NCBI GenBank assembly: GCA_012513715.1
Contig: JAAZBP010000170.1
Span: 1-39,344 of the forward strand
Length of the DNA: 39,344 nt
Direction of reading: 5' to 3'
From: Thermoproteota archaeon
GTDB taxonomy: Archaea > Thermoproteota > Bathyarchaeia > Bathyarchaeales > Bathycorpusculaceae
Under the pieces are notes generated by a model that was not told where the DNA came from, did no database searches, and saw only the letters and a list, made by a program, of their open reading frames with translations. Shown here piece after piece: positions 8,027 through 15,943 of the stretch. Within the stretch, counting starts at the first letter, position 1. Every line of letters starts with the position of its first letter. The translations under genes were made by a program, and so were the position numbers.

Positions 8027-8491
8027 GATTTAGTCGTCTCTTAACACTTTTTACTCGATTAGACTACCTTAAAACGTTAAAAATAAACACATCGCAAAAA
8101 TGTTTGCTTTCTTAGGTTGTTTGTACCTTAAACTTGTAGTTTCATGACTTTTTTTGGTTTACTTATTATCTTCAAATGGCATAATTTTTTATAAAATTAT
8201 TATGTTTTTAGATATTTCATGTTTTTCAATACTGGATTTTTCTAATTCGTTGATTAAACCTTGTACTGCTGTTAATAAGACAACGCTCAACGCAGATATT
8301 TTGTTTGTAAAACTGCTGTTTTATGGGCAAACTATAAAAGGCTAAACGCCATCCAAAAACTATACACCTCACGCGTTCGAATTGTTCCGTCGCAGGAACT
8401 AAATAGTAAGTTTAAACTAAAATCTTAGTTATGGTACGGAAAGCCATATAAATCGCTTTTACGTGTTTGATTTCGCATCGGAGAAATAAAA
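8027..8491. other. intergenic region upstream of the ribosomal operon, no convincing gene
   Basis: This 465-base AT-rich divergent region separates hypE from uL22. A 63-codon open frame at 8154-8345 has a hydrophobic, low-complexity translation, no Shine-Dalgarno sequence and no recognisable domain, and I do not call it. A short hairpin GTTCC/GGAAC (8384-8399) and the palindrome AACTAA-AATC-TTAGTT (8415-8430) lie just upstream of the operon promoter. The upstream S10-operon genes (uL3, uL4, uL23, uL2, uS19) are not here. Confidence 0.6.
8415..8455 (+). promoter_or_regulatory. promoter of the uL22-uL30 operon with adjacent palindrome
   Basis: CATATAAATC at 8445-8454 is a plausible TATA box about 40 bases upstream of the uL22 ATG. 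A perfect inverted repeat AACTAA-AATC-TTAGTT (8415-8430) lies about 15 bases upstream of it. The start of uL22 is preceded by CGGAGA. The promoter call rests on position and composition only. Confidence 0.45.
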
Positions 8492-8977
8492 ATGCCAAAA
8501 TGGGGATACTCAATAATCGAAGAAAAGCTTAATCCAGATATAACAGCGAAAGCCAGCGGGAGAGAACTTAAAGTATCCCATAAAGCCGCTAGGGAAGTAG
8601 CTAAGGCTATAAAAGGTATGGATCTCGCGCAGGCTAAGGAATATCTGCGTGATGTCATGGCTATGAAAAAACCCATTCCATATGCTCGTTTCACTAAAAA
8701 ATTAGGACACAAGGGCGGTATGGAAAAACACTGTGTGGGTAGATATCCAATAAAAACTGCTGAACGTGTTCTTCGCGTGGTAAAAGCAGCTCAAGCTAAT
8801 GCAGAAAATAAAGGCTTGGATGTGGACCGTCTACGAATAATTCACACAGCGGCTTATCCTGGAATGAAGATAAAACGCTATACACCTAGAGCACACGGTA
8901 GAGCATCGCCAAAATATGATACAACAACACATTTCGAAATTGTGCTCGAAGAAAAAATGACTCAAGGAGAACAGTAA
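8492..8977 (+). CDS. rpl22: large subunit ribosomal protein uL22
   Basis: Archaeal-type uL22 (161 residues), a component of the 50S subunit that lines the peptide exit tunnel. Characteristic segments are the N-terminal KVSHKAAREVAKAIKG, the central KPIPYARFTKKLGHKGG and the C-terminal hairpin region KRYTPRAHGRASP. It is the first gene of the operon and abuts uS3 with no gap (TAAATG). In most archaea uS19 precedes it; here the upstream neighbour is an unrelated hydrogenase maturation gene. Confidence 0.97.
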   Translation: MPKWGYSIIEEKLNPDITAKASGRELKVSHKAAREVAKAIKGMDLAQAKEYLRDVMAMKKPIPYARFTKKLGHKGGMEKHCVGRYPIKTAERVLRVVKAAQANAENKGLDVDRLRIIHTAAYPGMKIKRYTPRAHGRASPKYDTTTHFEIVLEEKMTQGEQ

Positions 8978-9769
8978 ATGAGTATAGTAAAACGCTTTAT
9001 AACTGAATCAATTAAAAGAACAGAGATCGATGAGTTTCTACAAAAAAAGCTTGAACGCGCTGGATACGGCGGAGTTAATCTATCAAAAACACCTTTGGGT
9101 ACACACGTAGTTATCTACGCGATGAGACCTGGTCTAGTTATTGGAAGAGGCGGAGAAACAATCAAAGAACTTGCTTCTTCTCTAGAACATAACTTCAAAG
9201 TTTCCAATCCTCAAATATCAGTTTCAGAAATTGAAGTTCCCGAATTTAATGCTCAAGTCATAGCTAATCGTGTTTCATCAGCTCTTGAGCGGGGAGTGCA
9301 CTTTAGGCGCGCAGGTTTTTGGGCATTAAACCAAGTTATGGAAGCAGGCGCATTAGGCGCAGAAATTGTCATTAGTGGTAAACTTACTACCGAGCGTGCT
9401 CGCTTTGAAAAGTTCCGCGCAGGTTATTTCCCTCGCTGTGGAGAACCAGCGTTGCGTGCAATGAAAACAGCAGTAGCACACGTGCAATTAAAACCGGGTA
9501 TAATCGGAATACGTGTTAAAATCATGCCTCCGGATGCATATTTCCCAGATAAAGTAACGATTATGGAAGCTGAACCTCAGGTTGATGCAGTAGTCACCTA
9601 TGCCTCAGAATCTGCCTCTACATCTGCTCCAGTACCAACTAAAGAAGTCAAAACACCCCCAGTTGAACCTGAACCCACTGTGCAGGCTCAAGAAGTAGTT
9701 GACGAACCTGAAGCGGAAGTATCAACATCAGAAAACGTGCCTGAACCAGTATCAGAGGAGAAACAGTAG
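8978..9769 (+). CDS. rps3: small subunit ribosomal protein uS3 with acidic C-terminal tail
   Basis: uS3 lies at the mRNA entry of the 30S subunit. A KH domain with the GXXG loop (VIGRGGETIKELA, residues 54-66) and the C-terminal uS3 fold (GAEIVISGKL, RAGYFPRCGEPA, GIRVKIMPPDAYFP) are intact. From about residue 206 to 263 follows a low-complexity tail rich in Glu, Pro, Val, Ser and Thr and clearly acidic (VEPEPTVQAQEVVDEPEAEV), unlike the basic tails on other proteins of this operon. The gene starts directly after uL22 and is followed two bases later by uL29, whose Shine-Dalgarno (GAGGAGA) lies in its last codons. Confidence 0.97.
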   Translation: MSIVKRFITESIKRTEIDEFLQKKLERAGYGGVNLSKTPLGTHVVIYAMRPGLVIGRGGETIKELASSLEHNFKVSNPQISVSEIEVPEFNAQVIANRVSSALERGVHFRRAGFWALNQVMEAGALGAEIVISGKLTTERARFEKFRAGYFPRCGEPALRAMKTAVAHVQLKPGIIGIRVKIMPPDAYFPDKVTIMEAEPQVDAVVTYASESASTSAPVPTKEVKTPPVEPEPTVQAQEVVDEPEAEVSTSENVPEPVSEEKQ

Positions 9770-9771
9770 AT

Positions 9772-10062
9772 ATGCCGATTATGCGAATGAAAGAAATTGC
9801 TGAATTGACAGCTGAAGATAGAATACAAAAACTTATTGATTTACGCGCAGAACTTACTCGTTTGAGAACACTAGTTAGAGCTGGTGGTGCAGTAGAAAAT
9901 CCGACACGTATACGTTTACTACGAAAAACAATCGCTCAGATATTAACTGTAGAAAACGAACAGAAAATTGGATTACGTAAAGTGCCTGAATCTAAAAAAC
10001 AGGATAATTCTCCAAAGAAAATTAAAACTAAAAAAGTAGGCTCGGAGAAAGTTTCCAAATGA
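9772..10062 (+). CDS. rpl29: large subunit ribosomal protein uL29 with basic C-terminal tail
   Basis: The first 65 residues form the two-helix uL29 protein (MKEIAELTAEDRIQKLIDLR, then GGAVENPTRIRLLRKTIAQILT), which sits near the exit tunnel. Family members are normally about 65-72 residues; this one has 96 because of a lysine-rich tail (KKQDNSPKKIKTKKVGSEK). The stop TGA overlaps the ATG of rnp1 by four bases (ATGA), indicating translational coupling. The archaeal eIF1/SUI1 gene often found after uL29 is absent here. Confidence 0.94.
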   Translation: MPIMRMKEIAELTAEDRIQKLIDLRAELTRLRTLVRAGGAVENPTRIRLLRKTIAQILTVENEQKIGLRKVPESKKQDNSPKKIKTKKVGSEKVSK

Positions 10063-10340
10063 AAGTAACTGCTGATATTATACGAAACGAGTTTATTGGC
10101 GCCCACGCTTTAGTTGCTCAAAGTTTCAACCCTGATTGTATTGGCATTGGTGGTCTAGTGGTCAATGAGACAAAGCAAACTTTTACTCTTCTATGTGAGG
10201 GCAAAAATCGTAGCATAATTAAAGAAACAGCGACATTCAATTTCACTTTCAATGATAATACCAAAGTAGCGATTGAAGGTAAACTCTTAGTTGGAAGACC
10301 GGAAGACCGGTTGAAAAAAAGTATAAAGAGGTTATGGTAA
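10059..10340 (+). CDS. rnp1: RNase P protein component 1 (Rpp29/Pop4)
   Basis: This 93-residue protein is archaeal Rpp29, an Sm-like barrel subunit that works with Rpp21 in RNase P, processing the 5' ends of pre-tRNA. Recognisable features are the ELIG-like N-terminal strand (RNEFIGAHALVAQSFNPDCIGIGG), the central VVNETKQTFTL strand and the C-terminal GKLLVGRPEDRLKKSIKR. Its position between uL29 and uS17 is the standard archaeal one. It overlaps uL29 by four bases and precedes uS17 by one base. Confidence 0.93.
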   Translation: MKVTADIIRNEFIGAHALVAQSFNPDCIGIGGLVVNETKQTFTLLCEGKNRSIIKETATFNFTFNDNTKVAIEGKLLVGRPEDRLKKSIKRLW

Positions 10341-10341
10341 T

Positions 10342-10662
10342 ATGTCAATGATTTTCAAGAGACCTAAAAAAACCTGTGATGATCAAAATTGCCCATTCCA
10401 TGGAACCCTTGCTATTAGAGGACGTGTTCTGGAAGGTATAGTTCACACAGATAAAATGGATAAAACTGTTATAGTTGATAGGGAATTCATGCAGTTTTCC
10501 CCTAAATACGTAAGATACGAACGAAGACATGGTCATATTCCATCTCACAACCCGCCATGCTTAGATGTTAAAGAAGGTGACCGTGTGAGAATTGCAGAAT
10601 GTCGGCCACTGAGTAAGACTGTATCATTTGTTGTAGTTGAAAAAGTGGGAGAAGGAAAGTAA
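10342..10662 (+). CDS. rps17: small subunit ribosomal protein uS17
   Basis: uS17 is an OB-fold protein binding 16S rRNA early in assembly. The 106-residue protein has the archaeal N-terminal extension (CDDQNCPFHGTLAIRGR) with two cysteines and the conserved core VHTDKMDKTVIVDREF, YERRHGHIPSHNPPC and EGDRVRIAECRPLSKTVSFVVVE. It is separated from rnp1 by one base and from uL14 by one base. Confidence 0.97.
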   Translation: MSMIFKRPKKTCDDQNCPFHGTLAIRGRVLEGIVHTDKMDKTVIVDREFMQFSPKYVRYERRHGHIPSHNPPCLDVKEGDRVRIAECRPLSKTVSFVVVEKVGEGK

Positions 10663-10663
10663 G

Positions 10664-11104
10664 ATGGCAGCTAAAGCAAAACAACGTGCTCTTACAGCAA
10701 AAGGCATGTTATCTCATGGACAAAAAATCAGCCGAGGTTTACAATCCGGATCTGAACTTCGCTGTACTGATAACACCGGTGCCCGTGTCTTACGTTTGAT
10801 TCAAGCCATGGGTTACAAAGGTAGGCTTAGACGTTATCCATCAGCAACCATCGGCGATAAGGTCACAGTTTCAGTAAGACAAGGATCACCAGATATGCGT
10901 AAAAAAATTTTTCAAGCAGTTATTGTACGCCAAAGAAGACCATTCCGAAGAATTGATGGTGTTTGGGTTCAGTTTGAAGATAACGCAGCAGTTATCATAA
11001 CTCCTGAAGGAGAAATGAAAGGTTCAGAAATTAGAGGTCCAGTAGCAAGAGAGGCGGCAGAGAGATGGCCTCGAATAGCTAGCGCCTCCAGCATAATTGT
11101 ATAG
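10664..11104 (+). CDS. rpl14: large subunit ribosomal protein uL14
   Basis: uL14 is a beta-barrel protein at the subunit interface near factor-binding sites. The start is the ATG at 10664, one base after the uS17 stop and behind GAAGGAAAG; this gives 146 residues, and an upstream in-frame ATG at 10637 would lie inside uS17 and is rejected. Diagnostic segments are GSELRCTDNTGARVLRLIQ, YPSATIGDKVTVSVRQGSP, VIVRQRRPFRRIDGVWVQF and the C-terminal IRGPVAREAAERWPRIAS. Confidence 0.97.
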   Translation: MAAKAKQRALTAKGMLSHGQKISRGLQSGSELRCTDNTGARVLRLIQAMGYKGRLRRYPSATIGDKVTVSVRQGSPDMRKKIFQAVIVRQRRPFRRIDGVWVQFEDNAAVIITPEGEMKGSEIRGPVAREAAERWPRIASASSIIV

Positions 11105-11115
11105 GTGTTAAAGTA

Positions 11116-11676
11116 ATGCAGAAAATTAGTAAAGTGACAAACCCTGGTAAACAACGCAAAAAACTATTCAATGCACCAGTTCATATTCGCCATAAACTTA
11201 TGGCGGCTCCTCTATCTAGTGAACTTGCCGCTTCTAAAGGTGCTAAAACCCTGCCGGTTAGGAAAGGCGATACTGTGCGGATAATGCGGGGAGATAATAA
11301 AGGGTTTGAGGGTAAAGTTTCACGTATCGACCTCAAAGCATATCGTATCTATCTTGAAGGCTTAACCCGTGAAAAGGTGGATGGTACAAACATCTTCCTT
11401 GCAGTTCATCCATCCAAAGTTCAAATTCGCAACCTAAATCTCAATGATAAATGGCGTAAAAACATCCTCGAGCGTAAAGCAGCACCAGAAAAGAAAGAGA
11501 AATCAAAATTAAAGCAACCAAGCGAAAATAAAAAGGCACTTCCCAAAACGGATGAATCTTCAAGTAAATCTCGCAGTAAAAATACAAAATCCAAATCAAC
11601 CAAAAAAGAGAGTGCAACAGAGGCAGTAAAGCCTAAAGAGAAAGTTAAAAAAACCTCTAAAAAAGGAGGAAACTAA
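11116..11676 (+). CDS. rpl24: large subunit ribosomal protein uL24 with long lysine-rich tail
   Basis: Residues 1-120 are ordinary archaeal uL24: a basic N-terminus (NPGKQRKKLFNAPVHIRHK), and a KOW domain with LPVRKGDTVRIMRGDNKGFEGKV and the RIYLEGLTREKVDG strand. Archaeal uL24 is usually close to 120 residues; here a further 66 residues of Lys, Ser, Glu, Thr and Ala follow (KSRSKNTKSKSTKKES is typical), expected to be disordered. uL24 starts ribosomal assembly and sits close to the tunnel exit. The next gene, eS4, starts two bases after the stop behind AAAGGAGGAAA. Confidence 0.95.
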   Translation: MQKISKVTNPGKQRKKLFNAPVHIRHKLMAAPLSSELAASKGAKTLPVRKGDTVRIMRGDNKGFEGKVSRIDLKAYRIYLEGLTREKVDGTNIFLAVHPSKVQIRNLNLNDKWRKNILERKAAPEKKEKSKLKQPSENKKALPKTDESSSKSRSKNTKSKSTKKESATEAVKPKEKVKKTSKKGGN

Positions 11677-11678
11677 AT

Positions 11679-12434
11679 TTGGGTAAAAAAGGAAAAACAT
11701 CAAGGCTGAAACGTAAGCCAGCACCAGCTTTCTGGCCGATTCACAGAAAGGAACTACCTTGGGTAGTTAAACCGTCATCTGGTTCACATTCACTCCACAA
11801 ATGTGTTCCACTTTCAATAATGTTACGCGATATGTTGGGTGTAGCACAAACAAGGAAAGAAGGGAAACTTATACTCACACAGGGAAAAGTCTTGGTCGAC
11901 GGTAAAGTCAGGAAACAAGATGACTCACCAGTCGGTTTAATGGATGTTATTTCAATGCCTGATACTGACAAACACTACCGTGTTATGCCTTCCCATAAAG
12001 GATTAGTACTCAATTCAATTAGCAAAGAAGAATCCAACATAAAACTGTTCAGAGTTGAAGACAAAACTACTGTTCACAATGGCATTCAAGTGGCATTACA
12101 TGATGGGTCAGTGATGTTGGTCAAAGTTAATGATCCAAAGAATCCAATCGAAGTTACCTACGAAACATTCGATGTATTAAAAGTTCAATTTCCTGAAAAA
12201 CAAGTTACTGAAGTCCTAAAAACAAAGGAAGGCAACTTAGCAATAATTACAGGCGGAAAAAACATTGGTAAACAAGGCAGAATTGTAGAAATAGAGAAGA
12301 CTGAAGCAAAGAAACGAAGACAAGCGCTTGTAGTAATAGAAGATAGTCAAGGAAACCGTTATCAGACAATCTTAGACTTCGTCTTTTCAACAGGTGAAGC
12401 TGCTTCAATGATAAATACTTTGGAGGTAGCATAG
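11679..12434 (+). CDS. rps4e: small subunit ribosomal protein eS4
   Basis: eS4 exists only in archaea and eukaryotes. The 251-residue protein contains the N-terminal RLKRKPAPAFWPIHRKE, an S4-type RNA-binding region (REGKLILTQGKVLVDGKVRKQDDSPVG is intact in pieces) and a KOW motif (AIITGGKNIGKQGRIVEIEK near residue 190). The start is TTG preceded by a strong GGAGG about eight bases upstream, which decides this start over later methionines. Gene order uL24-eS4-uL5 is standard for archaea. Confidence 0.96.
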   Translation: MGKKGKTSRLKRKPAPAFWPIHRKELPWVVKPSSGSHSLHKCVPLSIMLRDMLGVAQTRKEGKLILTQGKVLVDGKVRKQDDSPVGLMDVISMPDTDKHYRVMPSHKGLVLNSISKEESNIKLFRVEDKTTVHNGIQVALHDGSVMLVKVNDPKNPIEVTYETFDVLKVQFPEKQVTEVLKTKEGNLAIITGGKNIGKQGRIVEIEKTEAKKRRQALVVIEDSQGNRYQTILDFVFSTGEAASMINTLEVA

Positions 12435-12974
12435 TTGTCTGAAGAAACGATAATTAATCGTTGGGAACAACAACCGATGCTCAAACCACGTATAGCTAAA
12501 GTAGTCGTAAACCTTAACGTGGGTAAATCAGGTGAACCTCTAGAAAAAGCCAATAAAGTTCTTCAAGAAATCACTGGTCACACCCCTGTGAAAAAGAGAG
12601 CTGAAAAGACAATTCGTGACTTTGGTATAAGAGAGGGTGAAGCAATTGCAGTTGTTGTTACATTGAGAAAACAAGATGCCATTGACTTTCTAAAGAAAAT
12701 CTTTCCTGTTGTCGATAATAAACTTGCAAGAAGAGCTTTCGATATGCGCGGAAACTTTTCTTTCGGACTTAAAGAGCATATAGATATTCCAGGTGTCAAG
12801 TATGACCCTGAAATCGGTATCTTTGGAATGGATATTTGTGTAACCGTTAACCGTCCAGGTCAACGTGTTAAACTCCGCAAGATACAAAGCAAACCAATCG
12901 GTTCAAAGCATGTGTTAACACCTGAAGAATCCATAGTCTTCATAAAACAAACTTTAGGAGTCGAAATTGTTTAA
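12435..12974 (+). CDS. rpl5: large subunit ribosomal protein uL5
   Basis: uL5 binds 5S rRNA and contacts the P-site tRNA. The 179-residue protein has the archaeal pattern [22 protein letters not shown], the [21 protein letters not shown] segment, [18 protein letters not shown] and [18 protein letters not shown]. The start is TTG directly after the eS4 stop, with GGAGG (12422-12426) in the last codons of eS4 as its Shine-Dalgarno. uS14 follows 17 bases downstream. Confidence 0.96.
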   Translation: MSEETIINRWEQQPMLKPRIAKVVVNLNVGKSGEPLEKANKVLQEITGHTPVKKRAEKTIRDFGIREGEAIAVVVTLRKQDAIDFLKKIFPVVDNKLARRAFDMRGNFSFGLKEHIDIPGVKYDPEIGIFGMDICVTVNRPGQRVKLRKIQSKPIGSKHVLTPEESIVFIKQTLGVEIV

Positions 12975-12991
12975 AAGCAGAGTGTGAATGT

Positions 12992-13156
12992 ATGGGAAAA
13001 CAGCAAGTTAAAAAAGAACGAAAATACGGTAAAGGCGCTCGCCCCTGTATAAGATGCGGATCATATGGTTCAGTTATCAGGCGTTACGATTTATCTTTGT
13101 GCAGGACATGCTTCAGAGAGGCAGCCCCAAAATTAGGTTTCAAAAAATATGAGTAG
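12992..13156 (+). CDS. rps14: small subunit ribosomal protein uS14, zinc-binding type
   Basis: This 54-residue protein reads [15 protein letters not shown] then [22 protein letters not shown] and ends in LGFKKYE. The zinc site is CxxC at residues 19 and 22 and CxxC at 37 and 40, the C+ form of uS14 usual in archaea. It lies between uL5 and uS8, exactly where uS14 is expected. An ATG at 12988 is out of frame. No Shine-Dalgarno better than AGAGTGTG is seen upstream. Confidence 0.96.
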   Translation: MGKQQVKKERKYGKGARPCIRCGSYGSVIRRYDLSLCRTCFREAAPKLGFKKYE

Positions 13157-13171
13157 GAGCTAAAAAAGAAA

Positions 13172-13555
13172 ATGGACACTTTAACAAATGGTTTGGTAAC
13201 CATAATAAATAACGAAATACGCAATAAACGCGAATGCATAATCTGCCCTGCGTCAAAACTTCTTGGGCGCGTCCTACGTATCATGCAACTTAACGGTTAC
13301 ATAGGTGAATTTGAATTTATAGACGATGGACGTCAAGGTAAATTCAAAGTTCAACTGCTTGGTAGAATAAATAAGTGTGGACCTGTTAAACCACGTTTTG
13401 CAGTTAAATCCAATGAATACGAGAACTGGGAAAAGAAGTTTTTACCATCAAGAAATGTCGGTATAATGGTTGTTTCAACCTCCAATGGTGTAATAGCCCA
13501 CAAAGATGCTGAAGAAAAAAATATTGGAGGAAGGCTACTAGCCTTCGTTTACTAA
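13172..13555 (+). CDS. rps8: small subunit ribosomal protein uS8
   Basis: uS8 binds helix 21 of 16S rRNA and in many organisms represses its own operon. The 127-residue protein shows the archaeal pattern: [18 protein letters not shown] at the N-terminus, [21 protein letters not shown], the [11 protein letters not shown] insertion and the C-terminal signature [14 protein letters not shown] with GGRLLAFVY. It starts with ATG behind TAGGAGCTAAAAAAG and is followed after 13 bases by uL6 with its own AAGGAG. Confidence 0.97.
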   Translation: MDTLTNGLVTIINNEIRNKRECIICPASKLLGRVLRIMQLNGYIGEFEFIDDGRQGKFKVQLLGRINKCGPVKPRFAVKSNEYENWEKKFLPSRNVGIMVVSTSNGVIAHKDAEEKNIGGRLLAFVY

Positions 13556-13568
13556 GGAGTGTTGATTC

Positions 13569-14114
13569 ATGCGGCTCCCAGAAGTATCTAGAATTATTAA
13601 CGTGCCAGAAGACGTAACACTAAGTGTAGAAGATAAAAAAGTTACTGTAACAGGTGTAAAAGGAACCCTAATACGTGACTTCTCTTATGCGACAGTTACA
13701 ATAGACTGCGAAGGCAAAACAGTCCGAATATGGGCTAAATGGCCACGCAAAAAGGAAGCCGCACTTGTAGGAACAATTTGTTCTCATATTCAAAATATGA
13801 TTACAGGTGTGACTAAAGGTTATTCTTATAAGATGAAAATCGTCTTCTCACACTTTCCGATATCCGTTAAACTTCAAGATAAATCCGTCTTGATTGAAAA
13901 TTTCACTGGTGAACGTAGACCCCGTAAAGTCAAAATTGTCGGTGACGTCAAGGTAAAAATCGAAACTGAAGACATTATAATACAAGGAATAGACCTTGAA
14001 CAAGTCAGTCAAACCGCAGCTAACATTGAACAATTGACAAAGGTAAGGGGAAAGGATCCGAGAGTTTTCCTCGACGGTATATATACATATGAACGAAACG
14101 AAGGAATTGAATAA
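13569..14114 (+). CDS. rpl6: large subunit ribosomal protein uL6
   Basis: uL6 sits near the sarcin-ricin loop and the factor-binding site. The 181-residue protein has two repeated uL6 domains: the first with VPEDVTLSVEDKKVTVTGVKG, the second with HFPISVKLQDKSVLIENFTGERRPRKV in consecutive pieces, and the C-terminal signature TKVRGKDPRVFLDGIY. Its stop overlaps the ATG of eL32 by one base (TAATG), so translation of the two is probably coupled. Confidence 0.96.
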   Translation: MRLPEVSRIINVPEDVTLSVEDKKVTVTGVKGTLIRDFSYATVTIDCEGKTVRIWAKWPRKKEAALVGTICSHIQNMITGVTKGYSYKMKIVFSHFPISVKLQDKSVLIENFTGERRPRKVKIVGDVKVKIETEDIIIQGIDLEQVSQTAANIEQLTKVRGKDPRVFLDGIYTYERNEGIE

Positions 14115-14668
14115 TGACTGAAAAGAAACCCTCACCTTCACGTAAGGCTCTCCAAGTTAGAGCGCGCGCCAAAAACAAGAAGCCTGAATTTGTTCGGGCT
14201 GAAAGCTGGCGATTCAGTCGCTTTAGCTTAAGTTGGCGTAAACCCCGCGGATTAGACAACAAAATCCGCAGAAAAATAAAGGGGTGGCCACCAGGACCTA
14301 GTGTAGGCTACAAAGGACCCAAAATAGCTCGCGGTCTCCATCCCTCTGGATTCCGTGAGGTTCTAGTCTATAACCCCGATGACTTAACTAAAATCGATGC
14401 TGGAACTCAAGCAATACGCATTGCACACACAGTGGGTAAACGTAAGCGTAATTTAATAATTGAAGAAGCAAAGAAACTTGACATTAAAGTTTTAAACATG
14501 AACGTTCAAGCAAAAAAAGTAGACCAAGTCGAAGAAGAGTCTAAAGAAGCAGAGCCTGAAAAAGTCAAAGAAAAGAAGCAACCTGAAAAAGTAAAAAAAG
14601 AGAAGAAAGAAGTGTCTAAAAAAAATAAGAAACCTAAATCAACAAAGAAAAAGGAGAAAAAGCAATGA
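14114..14668 (+). CDS. rpl32e: large subunit ribosomal protein eL32 with lysine/glutamate-rich tail
   Basis: Residues 1-131 match archaeal eL32, with PEFVRAESWRFSRFSLSWRKPRG, GWPPGPSVGYKGPK and the C-terminal part RIAHTVGKRKRNLIIEEAKKL split over adjacent segments. The remaining 53 residues form a tail of almost only Lys and Glu with some Pro, Ser and Gln (EKVKEKKQPEKVKKEKKE and similar). The tail is absent from typical archaeal eL32 as I know the family, and should be flexible. The stop overlaps the ATG of eL19 by four bases (ATGA). Confidence 0.94.
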   Translation: MTEKKPSPSRKALQVRARAKNKKPEFVRAESWRFSRFSLSWRKPRGLDNKIRRKIKGWPPGPSVGYKGPKIARGLHPSGFREVLVYNPDDLTKIDAGTQAIRIAHTVGKRKRNLIIEEAKKLDIKVLNMNVQAKKVDQVEEESKEAEPEKVKEKKQPEKVKKEKKEVSKKNKKPKSTKKKEKKQ

Positions 14669-15120
14669 CAAACTTAAGTGGGCAAAGACGTTTAGCTGCA
14701 GAAATTTTAAAGGTTGGTCTGAACCGTGTTTGGATTGATCCGGAACGTATTGATGACGTGGACGGCGCAATAACACGCGAAGAAATACGTAAACTTGTTC
14801 ATGAAAAAGTAATAGTAGCTTTACCTGAAAAGGGTGTTAGCCGTTCTCGAGCAAAAGTAATTCGCAATAAAAAACGGCTTGGGCGGCGTTGTGGTGCTGG
14901 AAGTGTAACTGGTGCTGGATATGCAAAAGTTACTCAGAAACAGGCATGGATGATAAAGATTCGTTCTTTAAGGCGTAAGCTTCGTGAATTAAAAGCTAAC
15001 AGAGTCATAACCGAAACAACCTATACCCAATATTATAGAATGGCCGGCAGTGGCAGGTTTGAATCAATCGCAGATTTAGAACGTAATTTAAAAGCAAACG
15101 AACAATGGAGGAAACGTTAA
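14665..15120 (+). CDS. rpl19e: large subunit ribosomal protein eL19
   Basis: eL19 is an archaeal/eukaryotic helical protein bridging the two subunits. The 151-residue protein begins TNLSGQRRLAAEILKVGLNRVW, continues with the conserved PERIDDVDGAITREEIRKL and the basic RSRAKVIRNKKRLGRR region, then a long helix. The length is normal for archaea and there is no tail, unlike eL32 and uL18 on either side. Its start overlaps the end of eL32 and has AAGGAG ahead of it. Confidence 0.96.
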   Translation: MTNLSGQRRLAAEILKVGLNRVWIDPERIDDVDGAITREEIRKLVHEKVIVALPEKGVSRSRAKVIRNKKRLGRRCGAGSVTGAGYAKVTQKQAWMIKIRSLRRKLRELKANRVITETTYTQYYRMAGSGRFESIADLERNLKANEQWRKR

Positions 15121-15121
15121 G

Positions 15122-15943
15122 TTGGCAAAAAGTAGCAATTACAGAGTTCAACCTAGGCGTAGACGTGAAGGTAAAACTGACTATAAAGCTCGCAAAGCAA
15201 TGGTCATATCCAGAAGGAATAGACTTGTTGCACGCCCATCACTTCGTAACGTAACAGTACAAATAATAAGCGCTAAACCAACGGGTGATATAGTTCTTGC
15301 GGCAGCTAACAGCCGAGAACTAACCAAAAAGTATGGTTGGAAAGCAGCTACAGGAAATGTACCGTCTGCTTATCTAACTGGTTTGTTATGTGGCTTAAAG
15401 GCAAAAACTGTAGGAATAACTGATGCAATCCTTGATATAGGTATGGTTATTCCAACTAAAGGTGCAAAAGTCTTTGCTATATTACAAGGCGTTTTAGATG
15501 CAGGTATAGACGTTCCCCATAATGAAGAAAAAATGATTGAAGAACGTACCAAAGGCGAACATATTGCCAAATACGCAAAGAGTTTAGGTGTAGGATCTGA
15601 AGAATATACTGCAAAATTCTCAAAATACATTGCATGCCAATTGGCTCCAGAAAAACTTCCTGATCACTTCGATAAAGTCAAAGATGACATTTTAGGTGCT
15701 TTTAAAGAAGCCAAAGTAGTTGAACTATCAAAACCACAAAAGTCACCTTCTGCAGAAAAAAAACTTGAAGCAAAAGAACCCCAATCGAAAGCTCAAAAAG
15801 CCAAGAGTACTTCAGCTAAAGAAAAAGTTATTTCAAAAGATAAAACTGGAAAAGCGAAGGGAAAAGCACCAAATGAAAAAATTTCCGATAAAAATGTAGC
15901 CCCGAAAAAGAAGGCGACAAAGAAGGGTGAAAAGAAAGAATGA
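15122..15943 (+). CDS. rpl18: large subunit ribosomal protein uL18 with long lysine-rich tail
   Basis: uL18 binds 5S rRNA. Residues 1-202 are archaeal uL18: RRRREGKTDYKARKAMVISR, RLVARPSLRNVTVQIISAKP, the GWKAATGNVPSAYLTGLLCG segment and GAKVFAILQGVLDAGIDVPH. A 71-residue low-complexity tail of Lys, Ala, Ser, Glu and Pro follows (AKSTSAKEKVISKDKTGKAK), the longest in this operon. The start is TTG, with ATGGAGGAAACG ahead of it as ribosome-binding site. The stop overlaps uS5 by four bases. Confidence 0.95.
   Translation: MAKSSNYRVQPRRRREGKTDYKARKAMVISRRNRLVARPSLRNVTVQIISAKPTGDIVLAAANSRELTKKYGWKAATGNVPSAYLTGLLCGLKAKTVGITDAILDIGMVIPTKGAKVFAILQGVLDAGIDVPHNEEKMIEERTKGEHIAKYAKSLGVGSEEYTAKFSKYIACQLAPEKLPDHFDKVKDDILGAFKEAKVVELSKPQKSPSAEKKLEAKEPQSKAQKAKSTSAKEKVISKDKTGKAKGKAPNEKISDKNVAPKKKATKKGEKKE

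Noticed and set aside
8154-8345. 63-codon open frame between hypE and uL22
   Set aside because: Hydrophobic low-complexity translation, no ribosome-binding site, no domain, in very AT-rich sequence; likely chance.
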